Below, piece after piece: positions 1 through 7,511 of a DNA stretch of 64,000 nucleotides. Each line of letters begins with the position of its first letter. The first letter of the stretch is position 1. The stretch is from an uncultured Bacteroides sp. (GTDB lineage Bacteria; Bacteroidota; Bacteroidia; Bacteroidales; Bacteroidaceae): positions 1 to 64,000 of the forward strand of contig CASGED010000060.1 in the NCBI GenBank assembly GCA_949300425.1, written 5' to 3'. The position numbers and the translations under genes are program-made. The notes beneath the pieces are model-generated. The model saw only the letters and a program-made list of their open reading frames with translations, was not told where the DNA came from and made no database searches.

Positions 1-23
1 TGTTAAAATCTATTAGCTGAAAA

Positions 24-1376
24 TCAAGGTATTATAACGCCGATTTTTGCAGCCGTTTGCCGCCGTTTTGCCCTCCGAAACTCCATGTGGAACGACTTGC
101 CGCTTCCAGAAGGCCCGATACAGAAGAAGTTGGCGTTGTCGGTCATCTTGACCTTGCCCTCCTTGCCCGTGATGTCGATGCAGACGGGCAGCCCCTGCCG
201 GTCGGTGTAGTACGTGGTCAGGGGCGTGTCCTCCGATTCCTTCAGGTGTTCCTTGAAGAAGAAGCACAGGGCGGCGTCCGACAGGGTGAGGAACAGGTCG
301 TAGTCGGGATTGAAGGCGTAGGCGTTGCCGGGGAAGCTGTCGGTGAACAGCTCCAGCTGGTTGTAGGCCGTGCGAGAGGGCATGATGCCGCATCCGTACA
401 GCTTGGTCTCCAGGTAGGAAGTGACCGGGGTGACCTTGTCCGCCGGGCAGCTCACCAGGATGTTGAAGTTGGCGTAGACCAGCAGGGAGCTGTCCACGGC
501 AAGTTTTTCCAAGACCTCCTCGATGTCGGCCTTGGCTATCCGGTTGCTCGGGTCGGGCATGGAGCCGTGCCGTTTGGCCTTGGCCTGCAATTTGCGGAGA
601 AGCTTCCGTTGGCCGGGTATCTGCACCACCTGGTTGTACACCACGCAATCCGCATGGGGAACATTGGTCAGGAACGAGAACAGGTCGGTGGCGATGCCGT
701 AGCCGTTTACGTTGGCCTGCGTGTAGGGCCTGATGCGTGACGGCAGGTTTATCTCGTCGATATCCACAAGCGGATAGGAGCGCACCACGCGGCCGCCCAC
801 CTTCAGGTACTCGTCCGAAGCCTTGAAGTTGGTCATGGAGAACGGGCCGTGGCGGAAGCGGAAAGCCATGAAACGGTGGCAGTATTCGTCCACTTCGTCC
901 TTTGTCAGCCGCCTGTGGCGGATGTGCTTCTCGCTCAGGATGTCCTCCGCCTTGCTTACCTTGGCATGGAACTCCGCCCACATCTTCGGGTCGTACTGCA
1001 CGAACTGGCCGCGCTGCGCCTCCTGGGTGATGACAAGGTAGGTGCGTATTTCGGTGAACTCCCTTCCCTCAAAGTAGCGGAAATAGCTCCGCGTCAGGAA
1101 CTCCGCATCCTCCGGCACGTCGTGGTGGTAGGCCTGTTTGCAGAAGATGTCCTGCTTCTGCAAGGCGTAGCCTTCGCCGAGCGTCTGCACGAGGTTGGAG
1201 AGTACGTCCTGGAACCGCAGGTACTGCTCCGAGTCCGTGCATAGCTGCTGCACGGGGTTGGCCATCTCGAATATGACCGAAGGCTCGCCCCTGGCGGAAA
1301 AGAGGACGGCATGACCGTCCGTCTCTTCCAGCTGGGCGTAAAGCCCCTCGAATGCCCGTTTCCTGTTCTGTGCCAT
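24..1376 (-). pseudogene. traG: TraG-family conjugation ATPase, truncated after Walker A
   Basis: VirB4-like ATPase of Bacteroides conjugative transposons, which would energise assembly of the type IV secretion channel at the inner membrane. The 450 residues match the usual TraG N-terminal half and run into the Walker A motif GPSGSGKSFHM at about residues 421-431. The family is normally about 800 residues or more. Here the reading continues for only about 19 unrelated residues (EFRRAKRRQT...) and stops, so Walker B and the whole ATPase core are missing. The break lies near base 83. Bases 1-83 do not look like traG and could be the edge of an insertion or of a deletion. Start chosen at MAQNRKRAF, 25 bp after the traF-like stop. 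As it stands it cannot be an active ATPase. Confidence 0.8.
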
Positions 1377-1401
1377 TGGTTGTTTTCTATTTGTTGGTTT
1401 T

Positions 1402-1701
1402 TCAATTCGTTTTTCGGATGTTCTTATAGATGTAGATGCCTTTCGCCCGTTTCTTGTTGTGCAGTCCGCCGCGCTGCTTGACGAAGATGGTGGCCAGCCC
1501 TGCGGCGGCCATCACCAGCATGGCGATGAACCCGGCAAGTTTCCCAAGGGCGATGGAGAAGACGATGAATCCCACGAAGGACACGCCTATGGCCACCGCC
1601 GCCAGTGTGAGGAAGCGGCCGCGGATGCCCATGAATTCCAACGGCTTCTGGAGTCCCTTGAACACGGGGAAACCGTCCTGACTGTTCTTGTCCTCTTCCA
1701 T
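1402..1701 (-). CDS. traF: TraF-like conjugative transposon membrane protein (DUF4133)
   Basis: 99-residue inner-membrane protein of the Bacteroides tra operon. Two hydrophobic segments (about residues 32-52 and 58-77) form a hairpin after a soluble N-terminus containing FPVFKGLQKPLEFMGI, typical of the DUF4133 family that always precedes traG. It probably plays a VirB3-like role in the mating channel (family inference). It sits 4 bp after the traE-like gene and 25 bp before traG, so it is read in the same transcript. Length is normal for the family. Confidence 0.85.
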   Translation of the reverse strand: MEEDKNSQDGFPVFKGLQKPLEFMGIRGRFLTLAAVAIGVSFVGFIVFSIALGKLAGFIAMLVMAAAGLATIFVKQRGGLHNKKRAKGIYIYKNIRKTN

Positions 1702-1705
1702 GGCC

Positions 1706-2074
1706 TTACGTGAAGAAAAGCGGCAAGGCCTCTGATAATGCGATGAACGCGATACATCCGCCGATGGTCAGCATGATGGTCTTCTTGACATCCTGGTCGC
1801 CGTTCTGCATCTTGAAGTAGACATTGAACGCGCCTACCAGCACGATGACGGCGGCGATAGCCTTCATGAGGTTGGAGACGGGAGTCTGGTAGGAGCTTAC
1901 TTCCTGCGTGGCCTTGGTGAAGCCCGCCGCCCCCTTGCTGCCTGCCATTACATCGCCGGCGGCGAGGGTGAGCGCCACGAGGGCGAGCGTGCCCTTCCGG
2001 GCGAACGCTGACTGTTTGAAACGGACGAATGCGCGTAGGCATTTTCTTTTTAGTGTCTGCATTTCTTTAATCAT
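1706..2074 (-). CDS. traE: TraE-like conjugative transposon protein (DUF4134)
   Basis: 122-residue small membrane protein. It has a basic N-terminus, a cleavable-looking hydrophobic stretch ending near VMAGS, and two further hydrophobic segments (about residues 69-86 and 99-117). This pattern fits DUF4134, a VirB2-pilin-like component of Bacteroides conjugation systems. The start could also be the second Met (MQTLKRK). It lies between the traD-like and traF-like genes in the fixed order of these operons. Confidence 0.82.
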   Translation of the reverse strand: MIKEMQTLKRKCLRAFVRFKQSAFARKGTLALVALTLAAGDVMAGSKGAAGFTKATQEVSSYQTPVSNLMKAIAAVIVLVGAFNVYFKMQNGDQDVKKTIMLTIGGCIAFIALSEALPLFFT

Positions 2075-2127
2075 TAAATGGTTGTTTCATCACCAAAGGA
2101 ACAGGAGTCGCCAAAGGAACGTGTTTC

Positions 2128-2520
2128 TCACCTTGCATTTTCGCAGGTGTATATGACCAGGCCGAGGTCGCCGGTGCCGGTTTCCGCCAGCCTGTCGATT
2201 TCATGGATGAGGTCGTCCACAAGGATGCCGTCGGTCATGATGGCCTCACGGTAGCCAGGGCGGCGGAAGTTGGAGGTTGCGCCTGCCGGTGTTTCTTCCT
2301 GCTTTCCACCTGCCGCATCCTCTTTCTTCTCCTCGTCCCTGCTGACTCTGGTCGGGCGGAAGCTCTTTGCCTCGTCCGATATGTCTATCTCTTCTTCCGT
2401 ATGGTTCTCCTTTTCCGCGTTCTGGGCCGCCTGCGCTTTCCTGATGTCCGTGAAGATGAGGAAGGCGTAATAACAGGCCATTGCCACGAAAAGGAGAAAA
2501 ACGATTTGTCCGTACTGCAT
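2128..2520 (-). CDS. TraD-position membrane protein of the conjugation operon
   Basis: 130-residue protein with one N-terminal transmembrane segment (MQYGQIVFLLFVAMACYYAF) and a charged, Glu/Lys-rich linker, then a conserved-looking C-terminus (YREAIMTDGILVDDLIHEID). An open frame extends upstream to 2619 but overlaps the previous gene. The Met at 2520 places the membrane segment at the N-terminus and leaves a 2-bp gap, so I chose it. It occupies the traD slot of Bacteroides tra operons. The biochemical role is unknown. Confidence 0.65.
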   Translation of the reverse strand: MQYGQIVFLLFVAMACYYAFLIFTDIRKAQAAQNAEKENHTEEEIDISDEAKSFRPTRVSRDEEKKEDAAGGKQEETPAGATSNFRRPGYREAIMTDGILVDDLIHEIDRLAETGTGDLGLVIYTCENAR

Positions 2521-2522
2521 GG

Positions 2523-3110
2523 TTATATGGCATTGGATAATGGTGCATTGTCTTCTGGAAAAGGCAGGAAGGCCAGTCCGAATCTGGCGGCTTTGACTTC
2601 CAGCCGGGCTTTCCGGCATGTGGCTTCGGTGAAGTACAGTATGTTCCGGTGTACGCCGGTGATGTAGCCCTTGGCTTTCAGCCGGGAGCGAATCCTGACC
2701 TTGGCGCGGTGTGAGATGACTTTGAGGCGTGTGAGCGGATCAAGCCCGAAGATTGCCCTGCGCCGTTCGCGGCGGACCATCTCGCGGCGAACACGGGACG
2801 ACATCGCGTAACCCATTTCCTTGCTCCGGCTCAGCTCCAGCTTGCGTGCCATGCGGCTGACTGTGGTGCGGCTGATGCCCAGGTCGCAGGCCATCTCGGC
2901 GTAGGAGCGGTTGTCGAAGTGGCGGCTGATGTGTCCGGCACGTTCCAGCCACCGGCTCTTGACCAGCTTCTCCAGTCCGAGTTCGCGAGCTTTCTCCTTC
3001 ACGGCCGTCACGCCTATCTGGAGCATATAAGCAGTATGTGCAGTGGTCTCCACGGGGTAAAGCTCGGCAAGCCTGGAGAGCATGGCTTCTGTCCAGTTGA
3101 TTCTACGCAT
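2523..3110 (-). CDS. Tra-operon protein with helix-turn-helix-like segment
   Basis: 195-residue, strongly basic protein in the traC slot. The N-terminus (RRINWTEAMLSRLAELYPVE) resembles Myb/SANT-like or HNH-associated helical regions. Residues about 70-92 (YAEMACDLGISRTTVSRMAR) read as a convincing helix-turn-helix. It overlaps the preceding DUF3408 gene by 8 bp, indicating translational coupling. It could bind DNA within the transfer region or regulate the operon. No catalytic motif is seen and I do not recognise a characterised family. Confidence 0.6.
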   Translation of the reverse strand: MRRINWTEAMLSRLAELYPVETTAHTAYMLQIGVTAVKEKARELGLEKLVKSRWLERAGHISRHFDNRSYAEMACDLGISRTTVSRMARKLELSRSKEMGYAMSSRVRREMVRRERRRAIFGLDPLTRLKVISHRAKVRIRSRLKAKGYITGVHRNILYFTEATCRKARLEVKAARFGLAFLPFPEDNAPLSNAI

Positions 3111-3465
3111 GGGATTCGGGGTTATAGTTGTTGAACAATGATTTCTTCTCGCGGCGGTATTGCGCCAGCCGGAAAAGGTGGTTCTCGAAGAACGAGCGGA
3201 CGATGGCGTTCACGAGGTCGGAACGGCAGCGGCCCCGGATGTCGCAATCATCGAGTGAGTCAGCCAGGTCGCGGTCGAGTTTGCATACCAGACGGTCTGC
3301 CTTGCCGTTCCCGTTCGTCGGCGCTTCAAGGTAGGCCATGAAGTCCTGCCAGCACTTGTCGCCGGGATGTGCGGTGCCTTGCTCCGCTTGTCCTTCTCCC
3401 TTGAATGCAGGTTCGTCGTCATTGATGCCTCTGGTGAGGTCGTCTATTTGTAATTCCTTGTTCAT
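3103..3465 (-). CDS. DUF3408-type conjugative transposon protein (TraB/TraC slot)
   Basis: 120-residue soluble protein. The C-terminal half (KLDRDLADSLDDCDIRGRCR, then SDLVNAIVRSFFENHLFRL) resembles the ribbon-helix-helix-like region of DUF3408 proteins found directly after the ParA-like gene in Bacteroides elements. The acidic N-terminus looks disordered. It starts 10 bp after the parA-like stop and overlaps the next gene by 8 bp, so it is part of the same transcript. It may be a DNA-binding partner of the ParA-like ATPase (inference from the family and the neighbour). Confidence 0.7.
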   Translation of the reverse strand: MNKELQIDDLTRGINDDEPAFKGEGQAEQGTAHPGDKCWQDFMAYLEAPTNGNGKADRLVCKLDRDLADSLDDCDIRGRCRSDLVNAIVRSFFENHLFRLAQYRREKKSLFNNYNPESHA

Positions 3466-3475
3466 TACGCTATGG

Positions 3476-4186
3476 TCATTGATGGTTTATGTCTTTGGGG
3501 GTGCCGTCACCGAAAATTCCGGCGTATATTTTGTCGAACACCGGACTGACGATTGCGGCTTGCATGTCCAGTTCCGCCACCGTACTGAAGCGTTCCATGT
3601 CGGCCCGCTTGGGAATCTTGTCCGTCACCAGCCCGTAGTTGGCGAAGGTCTTCCCCGTGTTCTCCCACAGTTCCAGCTCGGAGCGTTTGCCCACCCGTCC
3701 GTCATGGAGGTTGGGGACGATGAAGAGCCGGGCTTTCATCCGTCCGCCCACGGCCCTGCGCAGGCGGTCGATGAACAGGAGGAAGCTCGCGGTGGAGGGG
3801 ACGGTCACCAGGTCGTAATGGAACGGCACGACGATGATGTCCGAGTTGACGAACATGGGTATCAGCCCCTCCGCCTTCAGGCTGCCGGGCGAGTCCATGA
3901 GCACCACGTCTATGCTGGGGTCGTTGTGCAGCTTCTCCATGAGCGCGGTCATGGCCTGCTTGTCGTTGGCCTCGTAGGCCAGCACGTCGTAAGGTACGGC
4001 TTCCTCGCCGTATTTCTTGATGTCGGCCTTGCGGCACTTCAGGATGGAATGCTGGAAATCGCAGTCGATGACCACGGCACGCACGCCTTTCGTCACAAGG
4101 TAGTTGGCGAAGGTGACGCAGAGGGTCGTCTTGCCGACTCCCCCTTTCTGGTTGGCGAATGTCACGATGACGGGTGTCTGTATCAT
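3476..4186 (-). CDS. traA: ParA-like ATPase of the conjugative element (TraA position)
   Basis: 236-residue ATPase with the deviant Walker A motif NQKGGVGKTT near residues 11-20, Walker A' (VVIDCDFQHS) and the switch-II-like VVLMDSPGS. Family members drive partition or positioning of DNA or protein complexes; in Bacteroides elements this is the first gene of the tra operon, often called traA. The frame is open up to 4255, but a strong promoter (-7 TACTTTTG at 4213-4220) lies inside that extension, so the Met at 4186 (MIQTPVIVTF) is the start. It is followed closely by the DUF3408 gene. Confidence 0.88.
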   Translation of the reverse strand: MIQTPVIVTFANQKGGVGKTTLCVTFANYLVTKGVRAVVIDCDFQHSILKCRKADIKKYGEEAVPYDVLAYEANDKQAMTALMEKLHNDPSIDVVLMDSPGSLKAEGLIPMFVNSDIIVVPFHYDLVTVPSTASFLLFIDRLRRAVGGRMKARLFIVPNLHDGRVGKRSELELWENTGKTFANYGLVTDKIPKRADMERFSTVAELDMQAAIVSPVFDKIYAGIFGDGTPKDINHQ

Positions 4187-4207
4187 TTTGTCCACGGTCG
4201 TTTGGTT

Positions 4208-4256
4208 CGGTGCAAAAGTATGCACCGGAAAGGACGGTGACGAAATGCACAACACT
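4208..4256 (-). promoter_or_regulatory. Promoter and dyad in front of the parA-like gene
   Basis: On the minus strand TACTTTTG (4213-4220) matches the Bacteroides -7 element. It sits inside a 7-bp inverted repeat, CGGTGCA/TGCACCG (4208-4214 and 4221-4227), which could be an operator. TTTCG about 20 bp upstream is an acceptable -33. A 14-base word, aaatgcacaacact (4243-4256), lies just upstream and recurs exactly in front of mobA. Confidence 0.6.
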
Positions 4257-4368
4257 TTTGTGTTTCCGGTCTGTCTGACCGAAGTGTTTAGGGTAACATA
4301 ACAAGCAAAAGAATGGCCTATGCGGCTAAAAATGTGACAAAAGGGAGTCTCCGTTTTCCCCTCCTGGG

Positions 4369-5928
4369 CTACCGTTTGAGGTTGCGCCCGTCGTCAATGT
4401 CGTCGTAGCCGCCCTTGCTTCCGACTTCCCACTCACGCTTTTCGGCATGGCTTCCGGCACCGGAATCCTTCAGTCCATGTAGGTGCATCTTCTTTCCTCC
4501 GTTTCCAGTGGAATGTATCTGCCGGGGCTGCTGTTTTCGTGGCCGGGGCTTCAACCGTTCCGTGTCAAGCCCTTCCGCCGCAAGGTCTATCACGATGTGC
4601 CTGTCGAAGTTGACGGCGTATGCCGCGCCCGCTTCCTTCCGGATGATGAAGCCTTCCTCATGAAGGGCGTTCCGCACGGAAAAGACGTTCACATCATTGA
4701 AGATTTCATGCAGGCGGCTGACGGCATCCGTGTGGGATTGCGGCCTGCCGCCTGACAATTCCACCAGGTCGGGGCGGCTCACCTTGAAGATTTTGCAGAG
4801 CAGGTTGCGCTCGGCTTCGGTAACCGGGTGGAACATCTCAATGATACGGATGCGGTTGTTCCGGTCGATGGCTTCCGCCATGAACGGCTTTAACGGGCGT
4901 GTCTGCCCGTCGAAGTGGATGACACCTTTCTTGATATAGGCACGCTGTTTTCTCAGCTTCTGGAAAATCTCGCCCTGTGTGATTTTCGGATTGAGGGTGA
5001 GCAGCCGGTCTATGTAGTCCTCTATGCGTGCGAAGCGTTGCTCCGGGGTGGCGAAGTCCAGCAGTTCTTCCGTGGCCAGCACCCTCGCCCCGTTGATGAC
5101 GGTGCGGTGGGCGTGGTCGACAATCATGTAGCCGTAGGGAACGTCTTTCCTGCCGAAGAACACGAGGCTGATGCCGAACTTTTCTTTCAGCTCTTTCTGC
5201 AACTCTTCTTTGCTGCCGCTCACGTCCCGGTATTTTTTGAGGATGCTCCGCAGCTGGCAGCAACGGGCGCGTTCCCTGTAACCGCTTTTGAAAAGCTGTT
5301 CGATTTCGGATAGGGGAATTTGCCGCTGTACCTTGCCGCCATACTTGATGAATACGGTATCGTCTTTCTTGTAGGCTTCGTAGCCCATTGAGGTCAGGAC
5401 GGCCTTGAATTGGGCTAAGGAGGAGAAGGTGTATTGTCTGGCCGCGTCTATGTCATCGGCGGTTTTCTTTTGCCTGTCCGTGCCTAGAATCCTGTCTATC
5501 GCTTCTTGGGAACGCCTGCGCTCGTGGCTGTGGGCAATCTTCCTGCCGTCGGGTGCGACACGCGAGGTGATGATGTGCAGGTGGGTGTTGCCGGTGTCAT
5601 GGTGGGCGTAGATGAGCCACGGCTGGCCGGGTTCGGCATATCCCATTTCCTTGAGGTACCGGTGCGCGAAGTCCAGCAGCTCGGATTCCGTCATTTCACG
5701 GCCTTTGCAACTGACGGCCACATGGAACTGGGACTTCCGGATGCGGCTGTTGGCAGAACTGTATTTTTTGAGATAGCCGGTAAGCTCCTCCGTGGTGGGT
5801 CTGCCTGCCAGACCGACTGTCCCGAAGTTCCGCATCTCGATGAGCCGGGCAAGTCCTTTCGATACCTTGTGTTCGTTGTAACCCACGGCGTGGAAGTCCG
5901 CGCTTCCGGGTAATATGGTTGCTATCAT
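4369..5928 (-). CDS. mobB: MobB-type relaxase / mobilisation nuclease
   Basis: 519-residue relaxase that would nick the element at oriT and pilot the strand. The metal-binding motif HHDTGNTHLHI at about residues 109-119 is the histidine triad of the MobP-type Relaxase family (PF03432). The N-terminal Tyr/His region (AVGYNEHKV) supplies candidate catalytic tyrosines. The remaining 350 residues are basic and end in a low-complexity tail. It starts 37 bp after mobA and lies 182 bp before the parA-like gene. No coupling-protein (MobC/VirD4) gene is seen between relaxase and tra genes. Confidence 0.85.
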   Translation of the reverse strand: MIATILPGSADFHAVGYNEHKVSKGLARLIEMRNFGTVGLAGRPTTEELTGYLKKYSSANSRIRKSQFHVAVSCKGREMTESELLDFAHRYLKEMGYAEPGQPWLIYAHHDTGNTHLHIITSRVAPDGRKIAHSHERRRSQEAIDRILGTDRQKKTADDIDAARQYTFSSLAQFKAVLTSMGYEAYKKDDTVFIKYGGKVQRQIPLSEIEQLFKSGYRERARCCQLRSILKKYRDVSGSKEELQKELKEKFGISLVFFGRKDVPYGYMIVDHAHRTVINGARVLATEELLDFATPEQRFARIEDYIDRLLTLNPKITQGEIFQKLRKQRAYIKKGVIHFDGQTRPLKPFMAEAIDRNNRIRIIEMFHPVTEAERNLLCKIFKVSRPDLVELSGGRPQSHTDAVSRLHEIFNDVNVFSVRNALHEEGFIIRKEAGAAYAVNFDRHIVIDLAAEGLDTERLKPRPRKQQPRQIHSTGNGGKKMHLHGLKDSGAGSHAEKREWEVGSKGGYDDIDDGRNLKR

Positions 5929-5965
5929 CTTGGGTGGTGTTATCTGGGTTAATGTATATGCAGTT

Positions 5966-6352
5966 CTAAGGTTTGCCGGTCTTCAGTGTGAGCATGTCAA
6001 GCTGTCTCTTTATCCCGTTGACTATGTTCTGCGTGTCACGGATGACCGGCAGCAGGACTTCCCGGATATAGCTTGGCGGCAGCAACCCTGCAACCGCCAG
6101 CTCGTTGGCACGCTTCATCGCCTGGTTGAGGTTTCCGCCGATATGGGACAGTTCGCTCTGGTATCTGCGGTAGAACGAACCGAGTTCCTGCATGAGTTCA
6201 AGCTGCTGCCTGACACTTACATTTGAATACTCTTCGAGTGCCTTGCGCACGTAATGGCTTACGGTCTTGTAATCGGCCGATTTCTCCTTGAACGCCCGGA
6301 CTTCCTCCGGGGTCATCCTTACCTTGATGTATTTGTTTCTTTGTTCCTTCAT
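5966..6352 (-). CDS. mobA: MobA-like relaxosome accessory protein
   Basis: 128-residue protein with an N-terminal ribbon-helix-helix-like segment (YIKVRMTPEEVRAFKEKSAD) followed by helices with GGNLNQAMKRANELA, the hallmark of MobC/BmgB-type relaxosome proteins. These bind oriT and help the relaxase nick. It precedes the relaxase in one operon. Its leader contains a strong promoter and a perfect 16-bp palindrome, where it might bind. Confidence 0.8.
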   Translation of the reverse strand: MKEQRNKYIKVRMTPEEVRAFKEKSADYKTVSHYVRKALEEYSNVSVRQQLELMQELGSFYRRYQSELSHIGGNLNQAMKRANELAVAGLLPPSYIREVLLPVIRDTQNIVNGIKRQLDMLTLKTGKP

Positions 6353-6442
6353 ACTTCGGTTCTTGGCAGGCCGGGATTGTCTTACCCTATTTCGCGATGC
6401 GAAACAGCGGCGGTGCCGCTCCGGTGCATGGCATCCGGCAAG

Positions 6443-6509
6443 TCACTTTTGGGGGAACAAACGGAGTTTTGTGGCCACAAAAGTACAACTTGCTTGGAAA
6501 ATCCTGCAA
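6443..6509 (-). promoter_or_regulatory. mobA promoter with 16-bp palindrome; candidate oriT/operator
   Basis: A perfect palindrome, TTTTGTGGCCACAAAA, spans 6467-6482. On the minus strand it overlaps the -7 element TACTTTTG (6478-6485); TTGC at 6506-6509 is a -33 at 20-bp spacing. A further arm ACTTTTG (6445-6451) can pair with CAAAAGT (6478-6484). In Bacteroides mobilisable elements oriT usually lies just upstream of mobA, so this is the best oriT/autoregulation candidate in the window (inference). The shared word aaatgcacaacact lies at 6576-6589. Confidence 0.5.
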
Positions 6510-6589
6510 CGCAGGGCAATGTCATCCCGGGTTCTTTTTTGTGCCAAAATTACCGTGGAAAGGGGCTTCCGTACAAAATGCACAACACT

Positions 6590-7133
6590 ATTCTTCAAAG
6601 GAACATATCATTTTGACCGGGGCATCGAGAGCATCCGATTGCCGGGTGTGTCGGACGGGATTTATCTTGGACTGTGTGTATCGGGTCATTCAGTTATCTT
6701 ATAATCCAAGGTGGGGAATAGGGCTGACCTTGGTTCCAAGTGGTCGGTTATGTTGGTTCATCTATCCGTAATTTATCGGAAACTTTGTCCGCTTGTCCAA
6801 TAACAGGAGGGAAAAAGAAACATCGGCTTTCGTTTTTCAGGTGCTAATGAACTGGGATATTTCAGTATGATGTAATAATACAATGGTTGACCGTGAGTAA
6901 AATGACCTTGATATTCGTTTTCCACCATTTCATCAAGTACGAAAATACGGTTTATATACACCTGACAAGCTCGGATTTTGGAAACACAAGAACTCATCAC
7001 CCATATATTCCAAGCTATGGATATAAAGCTATCTTGATATGGAAGCACGATGGACAATCTTCTGTAAATCAATGGTTTTGTTAGGAAATAGTTACCGGAA
7101 TATTTTCATATCTCACTGATTTTTAGTATATTT
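6590..7133. other. AT-rich stretch in the element without a convincing gene
   Basis: About 540 bp between the mobA leader and a small plus-strand frame. A minus-strand frame of about 99 codons (6773-7072) is open but has only a TTG start and no promoter or family resemblance that I can see. It may be a gene remnant. No RNA gene is recognised. Confidence 0.4.
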
Positions 7134-7184
7134 ATGGTGGGAAATAGCCTTGTTGGACTAATGGTTTTACTTAAATTTGAGTAT

Positions 7185-7397
7185 ATGTTTGAACTGTTAC
7201 TGATAATATACCTGGTGCCTGTCATCATCGTGCTTTCGCTGCTGTTACGGTTGGTATTATGGCTGGCAAGAAACGTGCTGCGGTTTGCCGGATGGATAGT
7301 GAAGAAGGTCTGTGTCCTTGTATGGAAGGGGCTATTGTTGTTGGTCGGTATCTTCCTTGGGAGGTGTTGTGTCAATCGTCCGCCGGATTCAAGATGA
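7185..7397 (+). CDS. Small membrane protein (hypothetical)
   Basis: About 70 residues from MFELLLIIYL (or 87 from a start at 7134). It is almost entirely hydrophobic, with two likely transmembrane segments separated by basic residues (LARNVLRFAGWIVKKV). It is the only plus-strand candidate gene in the element and faces the convergent integrase gene. No family is recognised. A hairpin follows at 7412-7444. Similar tiny membrane proteins are common in conjugative elements, but the coding status is unproven. Confidence 0.4.
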   Translation: MFELLLIIYLVPVIIVLSLLLRLVLWLARNVLRFAGWIVKKVCVLVWKGLLLLVGIFLGRCCVNRPPDSR

Positions 7398-7411
7398 AAG
7401 CGAAGCAGCAA

Positions 7412-7444
7412 AGCCGCACCTGTCTCGGACGGGCAGGTACGGCT
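7412..7444. terminator. Imperfect hairpin between small ORF and integrase
   Basis: Arms AGCCG-ACCTG and CAGGT-CGGCT (7412-7422 and 7434-7444) form an imperfect stem. There is no clear U-tract. It lies between convergent genes, so it may terminate in either direction. Confidence 0.35.
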
Positions 7445-7511
7445 TCGTGCTGTGTTCGGGTGGAAAGGTGTTTTTCCCTCATGTCAGGTTTTGGACTTAC
7501 TGACAAACGGG

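Noticed and set aside
1-83. Group II intron or known IS end at the traG break
   Set aside because: The sequence after the break lacks a GTGYG intron start and I cannot match it to a specific IS end, so no element is claimed.
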